Source of the DNA: Pyrus communis
Taxonomy: Eukaryota > Streptophyta > Magnoliopsida > Rosales > Rosaceae
Reading direction: 5' to 3'
NCBI RefSeq assembly: GCF_963583255.1
Contig: NC_084815.1
Span: 16,601,807 to 16,665,806, forward strand
DNA length: 64,000 nucleotides
Positions 8,771 to 21,809 of this stretch are shown here, piece after piece. The position numbers and the translations under genes are program-made. Under the pieces are notes generated by a model. The model searched no databases. It saw only the letters and a list, made by a program, of their open reading frames with translations, and had not been told where the DNA came from. The stretch's first letter is position 1; each line of letters opens with the position of its first letter.

Positions 8771-9179
8771 TTTGGCTCTTTTTTTTTTTTTTTTTTTGGT
8801 GAAAGAAACGATTCATAGAAACAGAAAGGCACAAAGCTAAACAACAGACAGAAAGCTTCCCTGCAAGCCTAAGGAGCAGAAACCAAGATAAACAAGACAC
8901 CAACGTTATCCCATTTACCTGTTCAAAAAGACTCCCCATCCTTACAATGGAGGACATGGAAGACCGTCTTTGTTCAAAATACCTACAAGTGAAGATGGAG
9001 GTTTTACAACCCAGCCGAAGCTGCACATCTCCGGTGATATATTCCTCGCGATGAAATCTACCGCCCTATTTGTTGCTCATGGAACCCATAACCAGGAGCA
9101 TGGTTGAAAACTTCTCCCAATCTCCAAAACACGGCTAAGAATTAGGAGTAGGTCCCAATCACAACTCAGAGAAGGAGAA

Positions 9180-12100
9180 TTAAAGGACCACATAATAACT
9201 TACGCATCTGATTCAATCACTACCTCCTGCAATTGCAAATTTTTTGCCAGTAAACACCCTTCCAGAACAGCAAGAGCCTCCGCCATCTCAACACTAGATG
9301 CATGCACCCTTACACTCCACATCGCGTTACAACCCGAGAAGCTGTCTCTGACCACAACCCCGACATTACCGCATAGAGAGTTTCTCCTCCAACAAACATT
9401 AACATTTACCTTCCTCCAGTTAACTGGGGGAGGAAACCACTGAGAAGGTCGATGGACACCACAAGCAAGGCTGATTCAATCAACAGCCGACAATCGCATA
9501 GATGAAGAGGCCAACTTAAAAGATTCCATGGCAATGACCATAGCCCGAATAGTTCTTAAAGGAGAAGGATGTACCTCATTAAAAATTGTGTCACATCTGG
9601 CCATTCAAATAAACCAACACAAAAAAACCAAATAGGACAGAGTACGGTTGAGGTCCACCTTACAGCCTAAATTTTGATTGACAACCGAGCATAACCAATC
9701 ACCCAAAGTTATGATAGAGCATCGATCAATCTGAAGGTGCAAATGACCTTTCTTCCACACCCTAGATGCCCACGGGCAAAGCAGAAGAATATGTTCCATA
9801 GTCTCATCACGTTTTGCACAAATGGGGCAAAGTGGGGATATAGCACATCGACGTCGATACAGGTTAAGTTTAGTGGTGCAAGCATCATGGAGAGCACTCC
9901 ACAAAAAGTTTCTCAATTTTGGAGGGGCTTTACAACTCCAAACCCAATCTCACACCCAGGGATAATACTTCGAGAAGTGGAATGACGATTGAGGTTCACA
10001 GTAGGGTGGCGGTTGTAGCACCACCTATATCCAGACTTCACTACGAATGAACCATTCCTTTTGAACGGCCAAACAAGTTTATCCAGTCCCGTAGCTGGCC
10101 TCACATGAATGTGAGAGATGGCTACCCACTCTTCCTCTGATACAAGATTGGAAAGGAGATCAATATTCCATTCCCTCGATACCGGGTCAATGAACTCCGC
10201 AACTTTACACTCCCTGTTTATATTCGTGAAAGGGGAAGGGGTAGGATGCCCGGGACCTAATTATCCGCCCAAAACCTAACCTCCTGTCCTCCCAAAACCT
10301 GTCATCTAACACCCTATAAAATGAGATCCCTCCCTTCTAACAGACTCTCCCATGCCCAAGAGGCTCTTCCGCCTTTCTTTGCTTCCAGGAAAGAAACATT
10401 TGGGAAATACCTCTCCTTCAGAACACGCGCCCATAGAGAGTCGGGATCATGTATCAGTCGCCAACATTGCTTCGCGAGCAAAGCAATGTTAAAGTCTTTG
10501 AAATTATGAAACCCCATACCTCCCTCCCTTTTTTAGCAACCCAAATCCTTCCAATTAATCCAGTGTATCCCACGATCCTTGTCTATCCCCGCCCACCAAA
10601 ACCTTGACACAACCGTGTCAATTTCATTGCATAAAGTAACTGGCAGTCAAAAGAAACACTTTGATACATAGGAATAGCCTGTACAACCGCATTGATAAGA
10701 ACTTCCTTCCCCGCTTGAGCTAAAAATCGTCACTTCCAACCTTCAATTTTAGCCAAAACCCGGTCCTTGATATACTGTAAGGTCTCCTACTTCGATATCC
10801 CCCAAATTGTTAGGATTCCCAAATACTTACCTGGATCATCCACCTTAGGCATATTTAAAGTAACACAAAGCTCCAACGCCAACTGGGGCATAATATTTGC
10901 TCCAAAATACACAACCGATTTCTAAAAGCTAACCTGTTGTCCAAAAGCTCGGCAATACACGTGCATAAAGGAAGATAAGTTTTTGCAATTCTGTTTGGTA
11001 GCCATAAGGAACATTAAAGTATCATCAACAAACAAAAGATGTGAGAGCACAAGTCTCACAGCCAAAATCCTAATCCCTTCCAAGAGAACCTCACTGATAA
11101 TGAGGAACAAATAAGGGGATAGGGGATCCCCCTGTCGAAGACCCCTGGTTGGTTTAAAAGCTTTCCCCAGCCTCCCATTAATAAGAATAGAAAACTCCAC
11201 CTTTTTGACGCATCGCATAACCATATCAATCTACCTTCGCTGGAACCTAAGGTGTCCCATGACTGCCTTAAGGAAATCTCACTCAACCTGATCATAAGCT
11301 TTATTCATATCAAGTTTGATCCCCATTTCGAACTTCTGCTTGGTTTTCCTTAACTTAAGGAAGTGAAAATTTTCATAGGCCAAGATAATATTATCTTGGA
11401 TTTGTCGACCATGGATAAGCGCATTTTAACTTGGTGAAATTATCTTTTCCAACATAGGTTTCAATCGATTCACCAAAATCTTAGACAGGACCTTATAAGA
11501 ATAGTTACAAAGACTAATTGGCCTAAACTGACTGACATTTTCCAGGTTGAAGACCATAGGGATCAAAGCAATATTGGTGGAATTAATCACAAAAGGGCAG
11601 CCATCGCCCACAAGACACTCTGCCACAATTCCATAGACCTCAACCGCAATAATATCCCAATATGATTGGAAGAAAATGCCTTGGAACCCATCTAGATCAG
11701 GCGCCTTAGACCCTCCCATATTGAAGACTGCATCTTTTATCTCCATGTCTAAGATAGGACTACATAGCGCCTCATTCATGTCATTAGTTAATACCGAGTC
11801 CAAACAACCAAAAATGTCACCCCAATTGCGATTACCATCAGACGTAAATAATTTTTTAAAATGATCTTCCACCGCCAACCTAACCCCGGTAAGGTTCTCC
11901 TTCCAAGTACCCTCATCATTCCAGATTCAAGCTAATTTGTTCCAACGGTGCCTTAGGACAGTAGACTGATGAAAAAAGGTAGTGTTCGAGTCACCAGCTT
12001 GCAACCACCAGATTCTTGATCTAGCAACCCAATATGCTTCCTCTTGAGCCTCCAGAAGGTTGATGGTTTCCATGAGCTCTCCAATTTATGTACTATTTTC

Positions 12101-13034
12101 CACCCAATTCTGTTGGAGATGCCCCAAATGCGAATTCAACTTTTCAAGCTCATACTTTCTATTTTTGAATTTATCAAAGCTCCATCTTGTCAGACCTCTT
12201 CTAGTGCAGTTTAACTTCGATTGCCACTTTTTCACCCTCCTCTCTCGTCCTTTTCCACATTCCAACACCTTTCTACCGTCTCTCTACATCCCTCCCCTTT
12301 GCACCAAAAGGCCTTGAAACGAAATAGAGATTTACATTTAGGAACCAAAGGGTCAGTATTAAGAATGAAAGGGAAATGATCTGAGGCCCTAACATTTTCA
12401 TGGATGATCACCGAATTTGTCAACCTCCATTAATCAACCTAAGATCCAACCTTTCTTGCACCAAACTACCGTTTCTAGTTCCTCTCCACATAAATTTAGG
12501 CCCCGAAAACCCTAGATCCACCAACTCCAAATTGTTTATAACAGATTGTAGAAATGTTGTTGTCGTCCGGTGTCGTTGGTTCCCTCCAGATTTCTCATCA
12601 TCTTATAATATCTCATTAAAGTCTCAAGCGCAAATCCATGGGACATCCGTCGGTCTCAGCTCCTCTGAAATCCATTGCCAAAAATCATTTTTCTCATTTT
12701 TGTATGGTGTACCATAAATCCACCAAGCATAAAACCACTCATCACCTGTGATCCTTATCTCGGTATGAATCAGATGCTTATTAGACGACACCACTTTGAC
12801 CTCCAAACTATCATCCCACCATAGACTCAACCCTCCTACTGCTTCAATTGAAGGCACATCATACCCATTTACAAACCCCAACCGCCTACGAACTCCAATA
12901 ATTATGTGGTTCTTCATTTTTGTTTCAAATAAAAAAAAAACCACAGAGGGTCTATATCGTCTAATGAGCCCATGTAAGGCTCAAACTACCGTGTCCGACC
13001 CAAAATCACGGCAGTTCCAAACCAGGTGTATCAT
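9180..13034 (-). pseudogene. LINE ORF2 remnant (endonuclease, RT, zf-RVT, RNase H)
   Basis: The probable start is 13032-13034 (MIHLVWNCRDFGS..., the endonuclease opening motif). Endonuclease sequence continues in 12624-12944. The RT domain occupies about 10920-11880: FRPISLCNYSYKVLSKIL, then GLRQGDPLSPYLF, then LLFVDDTLMF carrying the catalytic Asp pair. The zf-RVT segment is at 9605-9916 (CPICAKRDETMEHILLLCPW), and RNase H lies at about 9190-9440 (ending VVIESDA). Stops and frameshifts divide it into at least six frames. Confidence 0.85.
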
Positions 13035-13119
13035 GGCTGATTTGTGGCAGTTTCGGGCTAGCTACCACCACCACCACATTTGTTTGCTAACCTCTGTCCC
13101 CTCTTTGCTGCCTCCTCAT

Positions 13120-14580
13120 CCATAATGTCCTCAAGGTGAGGCAACTAGGACCTCCAACAAATTGTCCTTTAACAAGGCGCTTGCGTCCCTCACCTGATCT
13201 CATTCGAACCACTAGTCACAGCAGCATCTCCTCTACGCCCTTCCTTCCTAGCACGTACACTGGGCCCAGTTAGTCTCCTTGTCCTTTTAGTCGGCCTTTA
13301 GGCTCTACAGCTACATTCTACTTTAGGCTCATCCTTTGAAATAAGCCTTCACCCTCCGTTTGACCCACAAAAAGATTGTACTGTTGTTGCACCACAGCCA
13401 GATGCTGGCTCATCCCCTGCTCTGTTTGATATTGCTACCTCTCATTTTATATTCTCACTAATGGGTTTTGTGAGGTAGACCCCACAATGTTGTCCCTCAC
13501 CACAGCCTTCTTCCTGATCCTCTACTTTTTCTACCACCCACCCGTTTTATACCAACCATCTCACCTATCTACTTCCCTTCACCTTTATTTCCCCTGCCCG
13601 TCAGCTGCAAGCCATCAGTGTTAAGATCACCTGACCCTCCACTCGAAGCATGAATAGGGACGCTTGCCGAAGTCCTTGCCACTACAATTGATTGATGATT
13701 CTCCCTCAATCTACACAGAGCAGTTATTTCTCTCAATTCCTATGATGACCCTATTCTTCCACTTCCAACTGTCACTCTATCATCTTCTCCTAGAGTATTG
13801 TTTCCCTTCCTAATCTAAGCCAGATTCCCTCCCTTTCTACTAACCCCCGCTTGTCCTTTCCTTCCCTAAATAACATTTATCATCCTCAGGGCCTCCAGAA
13901 CATCTCTAATCATCCTAGTTCTAGTCTAATCACCATAGCCTGCCACATCTCCACTACCGTCAGGTGCTTCGCACTCAAGGCTAGCATGTCCAATTCTTCC
14001 ACACTTATAGTCGAAATCCTAAAGTCATTCGTACTGAAACTCCACCCAAGACTCCTTATTCCTTTCCCTTATAACCCAGCACCCCATAACCAATGGTTTA
14101 GTGGTATCCACCATGATTCGAATCCTTACGAATCCCCTAGCCTTGGTTAGATCCTCCACCTCCAGCAGCTCCCCAACTTTATCGGCCAGGCAATTTATAT
14201 TTCTTCCTGAGCATAAATACAGTGGAATCCTCTTCGTTTACACCCAGAAAGGAACCAAGTGCATGGGAACTTCTTCCATCGCAAAATCCTCCGTCCATCT
14301 TTTCACAGATAGGTTTTGCTTCATTACAGCCCAAGGCACCTGCTCTAAGATACAATTTGCTCTCATCCCTTACTAGCACCACATACAGATTTTCTTGAAC
14401 CCAATTGATCTGAAGCTCCCCAAACTCTTTCCAGGCACTCTTCAGAATGTTCCTTAAACCTCATTTATTAAGTTGTTGATCCACCAGTACCTTCACAATA
14501 AGCTTCACTCCTAGTTCAATGTTTGAGAGCTCCATTCCACCTTCCAACTGAATAGCCAACTCTTCCACTTCGTTCGCCAT
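13120..14580 (-). pseudogene. LINE ORF1 remnant (DUF4283 and CCHC knuckle)
   Basis: A likely start is the ATG at 14578-14580 (MANEVEELAIQLEGGMEL...). The first 120 or so residues, in two frames, match the DUF4283 domain at the N-terminus of plant L1 ORF1 proteins. Near 13950-14010 a CCHC-type segment reads YKCGRIGHASLEC. Frameshifts occur near 14380 and 14050. ORF1 proteins bind the element RNA. The downstream limit is estimated. Confidence 0.7.
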
Positions 14581-14939
14581 ATTCTCTCTGAAGTTTGTTT
14601 TCTGTTTTCGCTTCCTGTATAGTTCACCTTTTTGCTTTCTTAGTCTCACAACCCAGTGGAAAAACCTATATTCTTGATTTCTACTGTATAAAATAAAGAA
14701 AGAATACCAATTGTTTTTCTGGTTGGTAAAGGCATAGTAAATGCGCTCCCTTTCCTTAATTTCAAATCCACCCCCAAACTTATCAAAACCCACAAATATG
14801 CACCAGATCCGGACTTTAACCCTAACATCTACCCACTGATCTGTTGTAGCCATTTGAGCTCTCATTAATGTTGCCATAAACCCCATAGTTTCAATCCGTT
14901 CCCCATTGAAATATCCATTAATAACCCTCATCAATGCAG

Positions 14940-16120
14940 AGATGGAGTAACCATCTGAGTTGTCGACAAAAGCAGACTGTTGAACAGGCGTCTGATCTTC
15001 TAATAGCCAAAATATACAGAATCCGAGACCCCAGCTACATCCATACCTGTTATCAGTTACCTTAGTTGAGAACGTACCTCAATCCATGGTCCCAATTAGT
15101 AAAGAAGTCAAGCGATATAGATTACACTCGACCTGACAGAGTGCGACCATCCTCGATCTGACTACATCCTCATAATATTCGTGGTACCAATTGAGAAATT
15201 GGACAATCCAAGAGAGGAATTCTCGATTGGTCAGAACACCAGCCAACAAATGGGAATAGGTGAAAACACCCAGGCCGCAAAGAGATTTTACCAAAGGAAC
15301 GAAGGAGCAACCACTTCATCAAGTTCCCAACTAGAGAATTAATTTAAAGGCCCAGAAAAGTTGGTAAAGTAAAGGAAAGTACAAATTTCAAGGGAGTCGA
15401 ACAACTCTCACCAGGGAGAGAAAACACTCTCACATAGGAGAGAACGCTCTCACCAGGGAGAGAATTTACCACCATTTTATTTTTCTCAAAAGTAACCTTT
15501 TGGCTGCTGGATGCTTGATCTATCAACAATCTAATGACTACGATGATCAACAATTTAATGAACAAGATCTAATAGCGAAAAATCCCGGAGGACGGTAAGC
15601 TATTTTTTCAATTACATTCTTCCAACTTGGAACTAAGTAGGTATCCAGAGCTTTCTACGACACCCAGAAGCAGAAAAGGTCACAATCAAAGGCCATCTCA
15701 TCTCGTAAACAGGGAGTCGTTAAATCAGAATCTGAGAACCAACCATTTCTTCTGGTCACAGTTTAGATGAATAACAATTAAGAATTTCAATAAATCAATC
15801 TCCTCATCATGCTTCAACAAGTCACAATTACATATAAACTTTGAACAGGCAAAGCGAGCACATACATACAGGAAAAATGAAATTACAACCGCGTGCAAAG
15901 CAGTCAATCTGTTCAAGTACATGATCGAATCAGTTTCTCTCCAACGTCAAGAAGAGTAATCCGAGCGAGGCTTAAGTGTTCTCTTTGGCAGAAACTGCTG
16001 GTCCAAAGAAGAATTGAGATGCATAAAGAATGTTTCTGATTCAAGCTAACCTAACTATATTATCCTCCTGTTTGTGCAATTCAGTGCAACTTCAAAAAGT
16101 ATTATCTGCCTTGAAGAAAT
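14940..16120. other. Non-coding stretch with short tandem repeats
   Basis: No gene is recognised. At about 15408-15470 the word CTCTCACCAGGGAGAGAA and a variant recur two to three times in quick succession. The part next to 16127 is probably the 3' UTR of the transporter gene. Confidence 0.4.
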
Positions 16121-16126
16121 AGACCA

Positions 16127-18569
16127 TCACGAATCTGATTTTTGTTCGACTGAAACTTCTTTCAGACTTTCAGTGGTTGCTTTTACAGGCAACGGTAAGT
16201 CTATCAGCATGTTTGGAGGGGCAAAGTACATGTGTAGTGACATCATACAGATAATAATACCCAAGAAAAGCTGCAACAACAAAACGAACGAGGACCAAAG
16301 TTTATTAATAACCTAATCGTAGTTTCCAGAGAGAGGGTGAGAGGGCAGTGCATGCATGGAACATACCTGCAATGTGGGCTTAAAAGTGAAAAGGTATACT
16401 GACAAAACCATTGTCAGCAGCATTGCCATTGAAGTGGAATACACCTGAAAGAAGCAAATAAATGAACAAAGAGAGTAAGTTGGAAGGGCTAAACAAACTC
16501 AGGTCAGCAGCCGGTGGTAATTGATTTTAAACCAAAGAACACAGAAAATTTTATGCTCTATAAAAGGGAAAAAAGGAAATTACTTAAAAGGATGCTAAAC
16601 TCTATATTTGATCTTGCCACACAGATCGCTTTACACTAGTATAATACAATGTTGCATTGATCTAAAATGAAAATAACACTTATTATAAGAGAACGATGGA
16701 AATTATGCCAAAGGTTCAACTAATTACCTTCACTATGTTGTCAGCATACTTCATCAACCACGAAACAAGCAAGCCAGTAGATCCAAGATTTAGCACGACC
16801 AACCAAGTTGTAAGACTGTATCCATTGAAAAGGCGTTGCCACCAAGGTCCATTCTCAAATTCACCCCTGAAATCATCGAATCCAAGCCGTGCTATGTTGA
16901 AAATCACACCAAACCTGTAAAACGATTGTCATTGGACTGATATAGTGTGTATTCTCAGAAGAACAGACGGTTAATCTTTTTTTCCCCACTCTAAATAAAC
17001 AGTTAATCATGCTGTAAATAAAACTCATGCACATATCTCAAACAAAGAAAGTTTATATGCTAATCACAAGACAACACACTGTAATGAGTTCGCAAATGAT
17101 GCTATATTTTCTATGTCGTGATCCTAAAAAGTGCATAAAGAGGCCTGACTTGTAGTTGTAATATATAAGAAAGTCCATACAAAAATTCTTATTGAACTAA
17201 ATGGAAAATGAATCGCTGAGTTTTCAGATAGTAACAATCATGTAACTGAAATTAGTCACAGAAAGCAAGGCATGGTGGGGACAAAAGATACCTACGTATA
17301 CAATTGTACATTCTGCCAGTACAAGCTATCATTGTTCTTCTTCATGAGAAACTCTGTATAAACACCTGCTAATGCTGACATACAAGCAGATAGGATGCCA
17401 AGCATATATCCTTGGATTGGTGCTGAGAACAAAGAATCACATGACGCTTCTCCACAACCTTTAACCTACAACATTAATTAAAAGTAAACCAACAAATAAG
17501 CAGCCAGTCGTTCTAATGCACAAATTTCATCAACTTTAGAGCTTATTAAAACTGCATCACTCAAGAAATTCCTGAATCACATTTTCTAATTTTCTTTTAT
17601 CAGACAATAGTAAACAAGAACTTAAGTTAAGCATATACGCTTCTCAAATAATTTCACTTTAATCTTAGGAGGTCGGACAAAAAGATCATATTTCTGAATT
17701 CTACCAAGAACATAATAGAAAGGTCAGATGATAATAGACAACAATATATCTTTAACATGCTCCATCAAACAGCAGGTAACACTGCAAACATCTATCTTTG
17801 AAACAGCTCTGAAAATGAATATTCGACAAAAGAAAACACGATGCAATAACCAAAAAAAAAAACAAACAGCTTCTATTATCACCTGGCTCGTGGTTGTTCC
17901 AACAGCTAACAAAACAATTGCTATCCATTGCAGATTAGACAACTTCTTTCTCAGGAATAGCCTGAAGTATCATATGATACAGATGAATCAATCAATTAAT
18001 AACGAAGATATAAATGGAACAAGTAAAATTACAAAGAGAAATTAAATAAAAACAAAAAGGAAAACCATTCAGATTATGTGACCAGGAAATCTAATAAAGT
18101 GGGCACCTGAACAATATTCCAGTAGTAACAATCTTCAGATTACCCAATATCTGATATGTGGAAGTATCTACATAAACAAGAGTGGCAAACTGAACATTGT
18201 TATGAATTAGATATATGACTGACGGAATAGGATATAAGCGCACACTCCTCCAATCGGTAGTTATTCGCACGGAAGGTGATATGCGACACTCTCTCCAAAG
18301 AAGTAAACTGGAAACTATTAGCTGTAATTTAAAGAACCGCAATGAAACATATCAGTACAACTAGAAAACGCATCAAATATTTGAGGAAAGGAAATGAGTC
18401 AATGTGTAGTGGAAAACTATCTCTAATTTGGTGGCTTAAAGAGGAAAGCACAGTGACTTTACAAGCAAAATGCTGCAATGAGTACCTTGAATACTTCAGC
18501 AAGAAACGGAACAGTTGCATAGTCATACTTATATTTTCCATTGCTTTGAGAGAGAGTTGTCAAGATTCC
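16127..18569 (-). CDS. Nucleotide-sugar transporter, CMP-sialic-acid-transporter 1 type (5' exon missing)
   Basis: Seven exons with canonical splice sites join in one frame: 18486-18569, 18107-18321, 17883-17961, 17296-17465, 16728-16914, 16367-16444 and 16127-16270 (stop at 16127). They give 318 residues. Family motifs are GILTTLSQ and YKYDYATVPFLAEVFK at the start, then HNNVQFATLVYVDTSTYQIL, LAVGTTTSQ, KGCGEASC, LNLGSTGLLVSWLMKYADNI and the tail MMSLHMYFAPPN. It is a multi-pass Golgi membrane antiporter of the NST/CSA family, importing nucleotide sugars for glycan synthesis; the substrate in plants is uncertain. Relatives begin about 20 residues earlier in a short exon ending ...TSSQ, which I did not find upstream. 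An RTE LINE begins 395 bp upstream. Confidence 0.92.
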
Positions 18570-18589
18570 CTGACGTTAATAAAATTATA

Positions 18590-18960
18590 AATGAATGAAA
18601 ACTCATTTATCACAGAACGAAAAATGAAATAAATGTTTATAACTAATTTTTTAAACCAATACTGTCAACCTCTGCCAACACAACACAAAAAGAAAGGCTT
18701 GAGCCAAAAGTTCTCTCAGTCCTGATATTCCAGATATAAAAAGTTAAGAACAATATTCTGTTGGAAAATGTCTATAAAAGTTTATCTAGACAGCGCTGCC
18801 GCTGATTGCTATAATGCCAAAAAGGCAATGAAACCACTTTCAGAAAATAAAAGCGTATAACTATCCGCTCAGCATGGGAAGTCACAAAATTGATTTCCGT
18901 GTGTCAAAAACTGAGGAAACCTTTTCTTTAACAACACTCAGCAATCCATCATCAACAAAA
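18590..18960. other. Upstream region of the transporter, no feature recognised
   Basis: AT-rich sequence that should be intron or promoter of the minus-strand transporter. The expected first coding exon is not visible here. Confidence 0.4.
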
Positions 18961-18963
18961 ATA

Positions 18964-20165
18964 ACAACAACAACAACAACAAAGCCTTATCCCACTAAGT
19001 GGGGTCGGCTGTATGAATCCTAAAACGCCACTACACTCGGTTTATGCCAAGCCTTCCATTAGATCTAAGTACTCCAAATCTTTTCTTAGAGTCTCTTTCA
19101 AATCTTCCTAGGCCTTTCTCTACCCCTTTGACCCTGAGTCTCTGTCTCGTAACCGCATCTTCTAACCCCGAGCGTTTATAAGTCTTTGTTTCACATGTCC
19201 AAACCACCTTAACCGATTTTTCTCTCATCTTATCTTTAATTTCAACTACTCTTACTTTGCCTCGGATATCCTTGTTCTTAATCCTGTCCTTTCTTGTGTG
19301 CCCATGCATCCAACTAAGAATTTTCATCAACCACCCACCATTCCATGCCATAAAGCATTGCTAGCCTTTCTGCAGTCCTATAAAAAATTTCCTTGAGCTT
19401 TAGTAGTATACGACGGTCGCACAACATACCCAATGCATTCTTCCACTTCATAATCTAACTTGTATTCTATGGTTGAAGTCTCCATTCAATTCTCCCTTCT
19501 TTTGCAAGATAGACCCAAGATAGTGTAAGCATTCGCTCTTTGGTACTTCTTGATCTGCAATCCTCACCCCTAACTCATTTGAACCTCATTTCCCACTAGA
19601 CTTGCACTCCATATACTCTATCTTGACCTACTTAGGGGAAGATCTTTAGATTCCAACACCTCCAGCCAAAAGTTAAGCTTCACATTTACTCCCTCCTGAG
19701 TCCTAAGTTTCATCTATCAACACTATATCGTCTGTGAAAAACATACACCAAGGAATGTGATCTTGAATATGTCCCGTTAACTCATCCATTACCAATGCAA
19801 AAAGGTAAGGACTTAACGATGAGCCTTGATGTAACCCTACAGTTATAGGAAAGCTTTTAGTTTGTCCTTCATGAGTTCTTACGATAATCCTTACTTCATC
19901 ATACGTATCTTTTATATGCTACTCGTACTCCTTTCTTTCTCTAAAATCCTCCACAAAATCTCTCTTGGGATCCTATCATACGCTTTTCCAAATCTATAAA
20001 GACCATGTGCAAATCCTTTTTCATATCTCCTATATCGTTCCATCGATCTTCAGAAGAGATACGTTGCCTCTATGGTCGAGCGCCCTGACATGAACCTGAA
20101 TTGATTGTTTGAGACCCATGTCTCTTAACTCAGTCTATGCCTAATCCATGCTAAAATAAAATACC
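18964..20165 (-). mobile_element. RTE-clade LINE, 5'-truncated
   Basis: The minus strand ends in a (GTT)n tail, seen as (AAC)n at about 18964-18981. Next to it is the RTE 3' end CCCACTAAGTGGGGTCGGC, a hallmark of these LINEs in eudicots. The frame 19031-19351 matches the region after the RT (ILSWMHGHTRKDRIKNKDIR). The 19690-20160 segment carries RT motifs, including GLHQGSSLSPYLFAL and a degenerate FTDDIVLI catalytic block. Frameshifts and stops make it inactive. The 5' limit near 20165 is estimated. Confidence 0.85.
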
Positions 20166-20620
20166 AACTTGACTGCTGTCGAATGATTCATACAGAAAAA
20201 TGAGCATTTCCTCGAGTTGTAACTAACTGATTCAAATTTGTAAATAAAAAACAAATAATTCTGGTATAATCTCACTCTCTTGCAAATGAATGTTAGTTTG
20301 TACTCCAATGTGGTTCATAGGATTCTTCCGGGTCAGAAACAGCAAATTGATCCAAAACCAGCACTTACATCACAAATCCTTTACGACATTTCCTAAAACA
20401 TACAAATTATGAGTACATTTCCTAAAAAAATATATTTTAATAAATAATTAAATGAAAAATGTCATACTAAATTACAATTTACACGATAATGAAAGATTTT
20501 AAGTTCAAATAATGCTCATTGTGTGACTTCTTCAAATTTTTTATCTTCTTAGTATAAAAATATCAATATATTCATAAAAAATATATACAACAATGGTGTC
20601 ATTCACACACTTTTTTTACG
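20166..20620. other. AT-rich stretch, nothing recognised
   Basis: Poly-A/T-rich DNA between the RTE LINE and the inverted-repeat segment. No coding or repeat signal is clear. Confidence 0.35.
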
Positions 20621-20627
20621 GATCAGG

Positions 20628-21318
20628 ATCATCTCCGAATCTGTTGTTTGGAGATCCGGAGGACCACATCATCCTCGCCTCAAAATCGTGCGGCCAAGAT
20701 TAAATTTACTTTTTAAAACTCATTTGAAGCAAAACCAGGGTCGATGCACCCCTGTTTTCCTCCTCTTTCCTTATATCTCAGCTCCCAGCAATCGACAAAG
20801 CACGAACACGAGTTCTTTCATGTCAAAATTTCACTGATTAATTACTGAATCAACACTAAATTTTGAGTCCTTTCTCAGTTTCTCTATTTGTTTGGTCGAA
20901 TTTCCGAGCTCGAGAAGAGGAGATGCAAAGTGTTTTCACTTCAGCCATGGAGTGGATCACCTGAGGAACCACTTCAGCGGCCGGAACACGGTGGTGTTGC
21001 TTGCGATTGAGTGGCCATTTCTTTTGAGAGAGAGCACCAGGAAAGGAGCAGGCTTGAAGCGGCAAGGAAAAGAGAAAGGGAGACTAAAGTCTTTTGTGAT
21101 TGTTGCTTCATTTTTTTCATCGGGGAGGGATGGCGTGAAGAGGAAAGAATGAAGAAGGTTCATCTGGAAGAAGAATAAATCTTCATTTTGGGTGAAAGAG
21201 TCGAGAAAATTAAAAAAGTGTGAAATTACTCTTTCGTCGTAAGATCTAAATCAAGGGCCAGGGTGAATTGGTCCGCCGGATCCGCAGTGAACGATCCGGA
21301 GATGATCTGAATTTTCTT
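20628..21318. mobile_element. Possible TIR element with imperfect termini
   Basis: GATCATCTCCG near 20629-20639 is the exact inverse of CGGAGATGATC near 21296-21308. Further inside, GGATCCGG...GGACC words pair imperfectly for about 70 bp. The interior is more GC-rich and has short open frames on both strands with no recognised product. No target duplication was confirmed. It could be a non-autonomous DNA transposon. Confidence 0.45.
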
Positions 21319-21639
21319 TTTATCTCTCGTATCCTCGTATTCTTTCATCTTTTTCAATTCATTCGATTTGATAATCAAAAATTAAGAAGAGTGTGTGAGA
21401 AATGACAATAGATGTGTGCACAGCACCCCCTATTTACAAATCATGTTATCACTAAATTAGTATCCACATATCCTAAACACTAAACCATAAAAATCCAAAT
21501 GACGATGTAATCATCGTCAAAGCTAGAGGATGCGATGACGGCTATTGGTATACTTTTTGTCACATTTTTCACACTTATATATGAATTATTATACATTTTC
21601 AACTCCACATAAAAATTCTATTCACGAGGGTTTGAAGGA

Positions 21640-21806
21640 TTTTAAAAAATGAAAACTAATGAAAATGACTTGAAAACTTTGAGTTTTAACGATAAGGACA
21701 AAATAAAAGGTAAACTGAATAGTATCAGGATTGACTTTTTAGTGTAAAAATGTGGTTTTTCGTTAAATAAGCAATACCGGGAGCTTTTCGTTAAAGTTCA
21801 TTTTTT
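21640..21806 (+). repeat. Dispersed repeat, copy A
   Basis: Contains ATAGTATCAGGATTGACTTT, AGTGTAAAAATGTGGTTTTT and CGTTAAA. It matches the reverse complement of 50512-50640 over roughly 100 bp with few differences. No coding capacity. Probably a MITE-type family. Confidence 0.8.
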
Positions 21807-21809
21807 AAA

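Larger units (their letters stand above)
8779..14934 (-). mobile_element. L1-type LINE, near full length but decayed
   Basis: A non-LTR retrotransposon on the minus strand. It runs from a 5' region near 14600-14930, through ORF1 (DUF4283/CCHC type) and ORF2 (endonuclease, reverse transcriptase, zinc-binding domain, RNase H), to an A-tail seen as 19 T at 8779-8797. The length of about 6 kb suits a full plant L1. Many stops and frameshifts mark it as inactive. I searched by eye for a target duplication next to CAATAGGATTTTTGGCTC (8761-8778) and found none, so the 5' limit is approximate. Confidence 0.88.

Noticed and set aside
12060..12717. Plus-strand open frames over the LINE
   Set aside because: They are antisense to LINE ORF2 and carry no domain.
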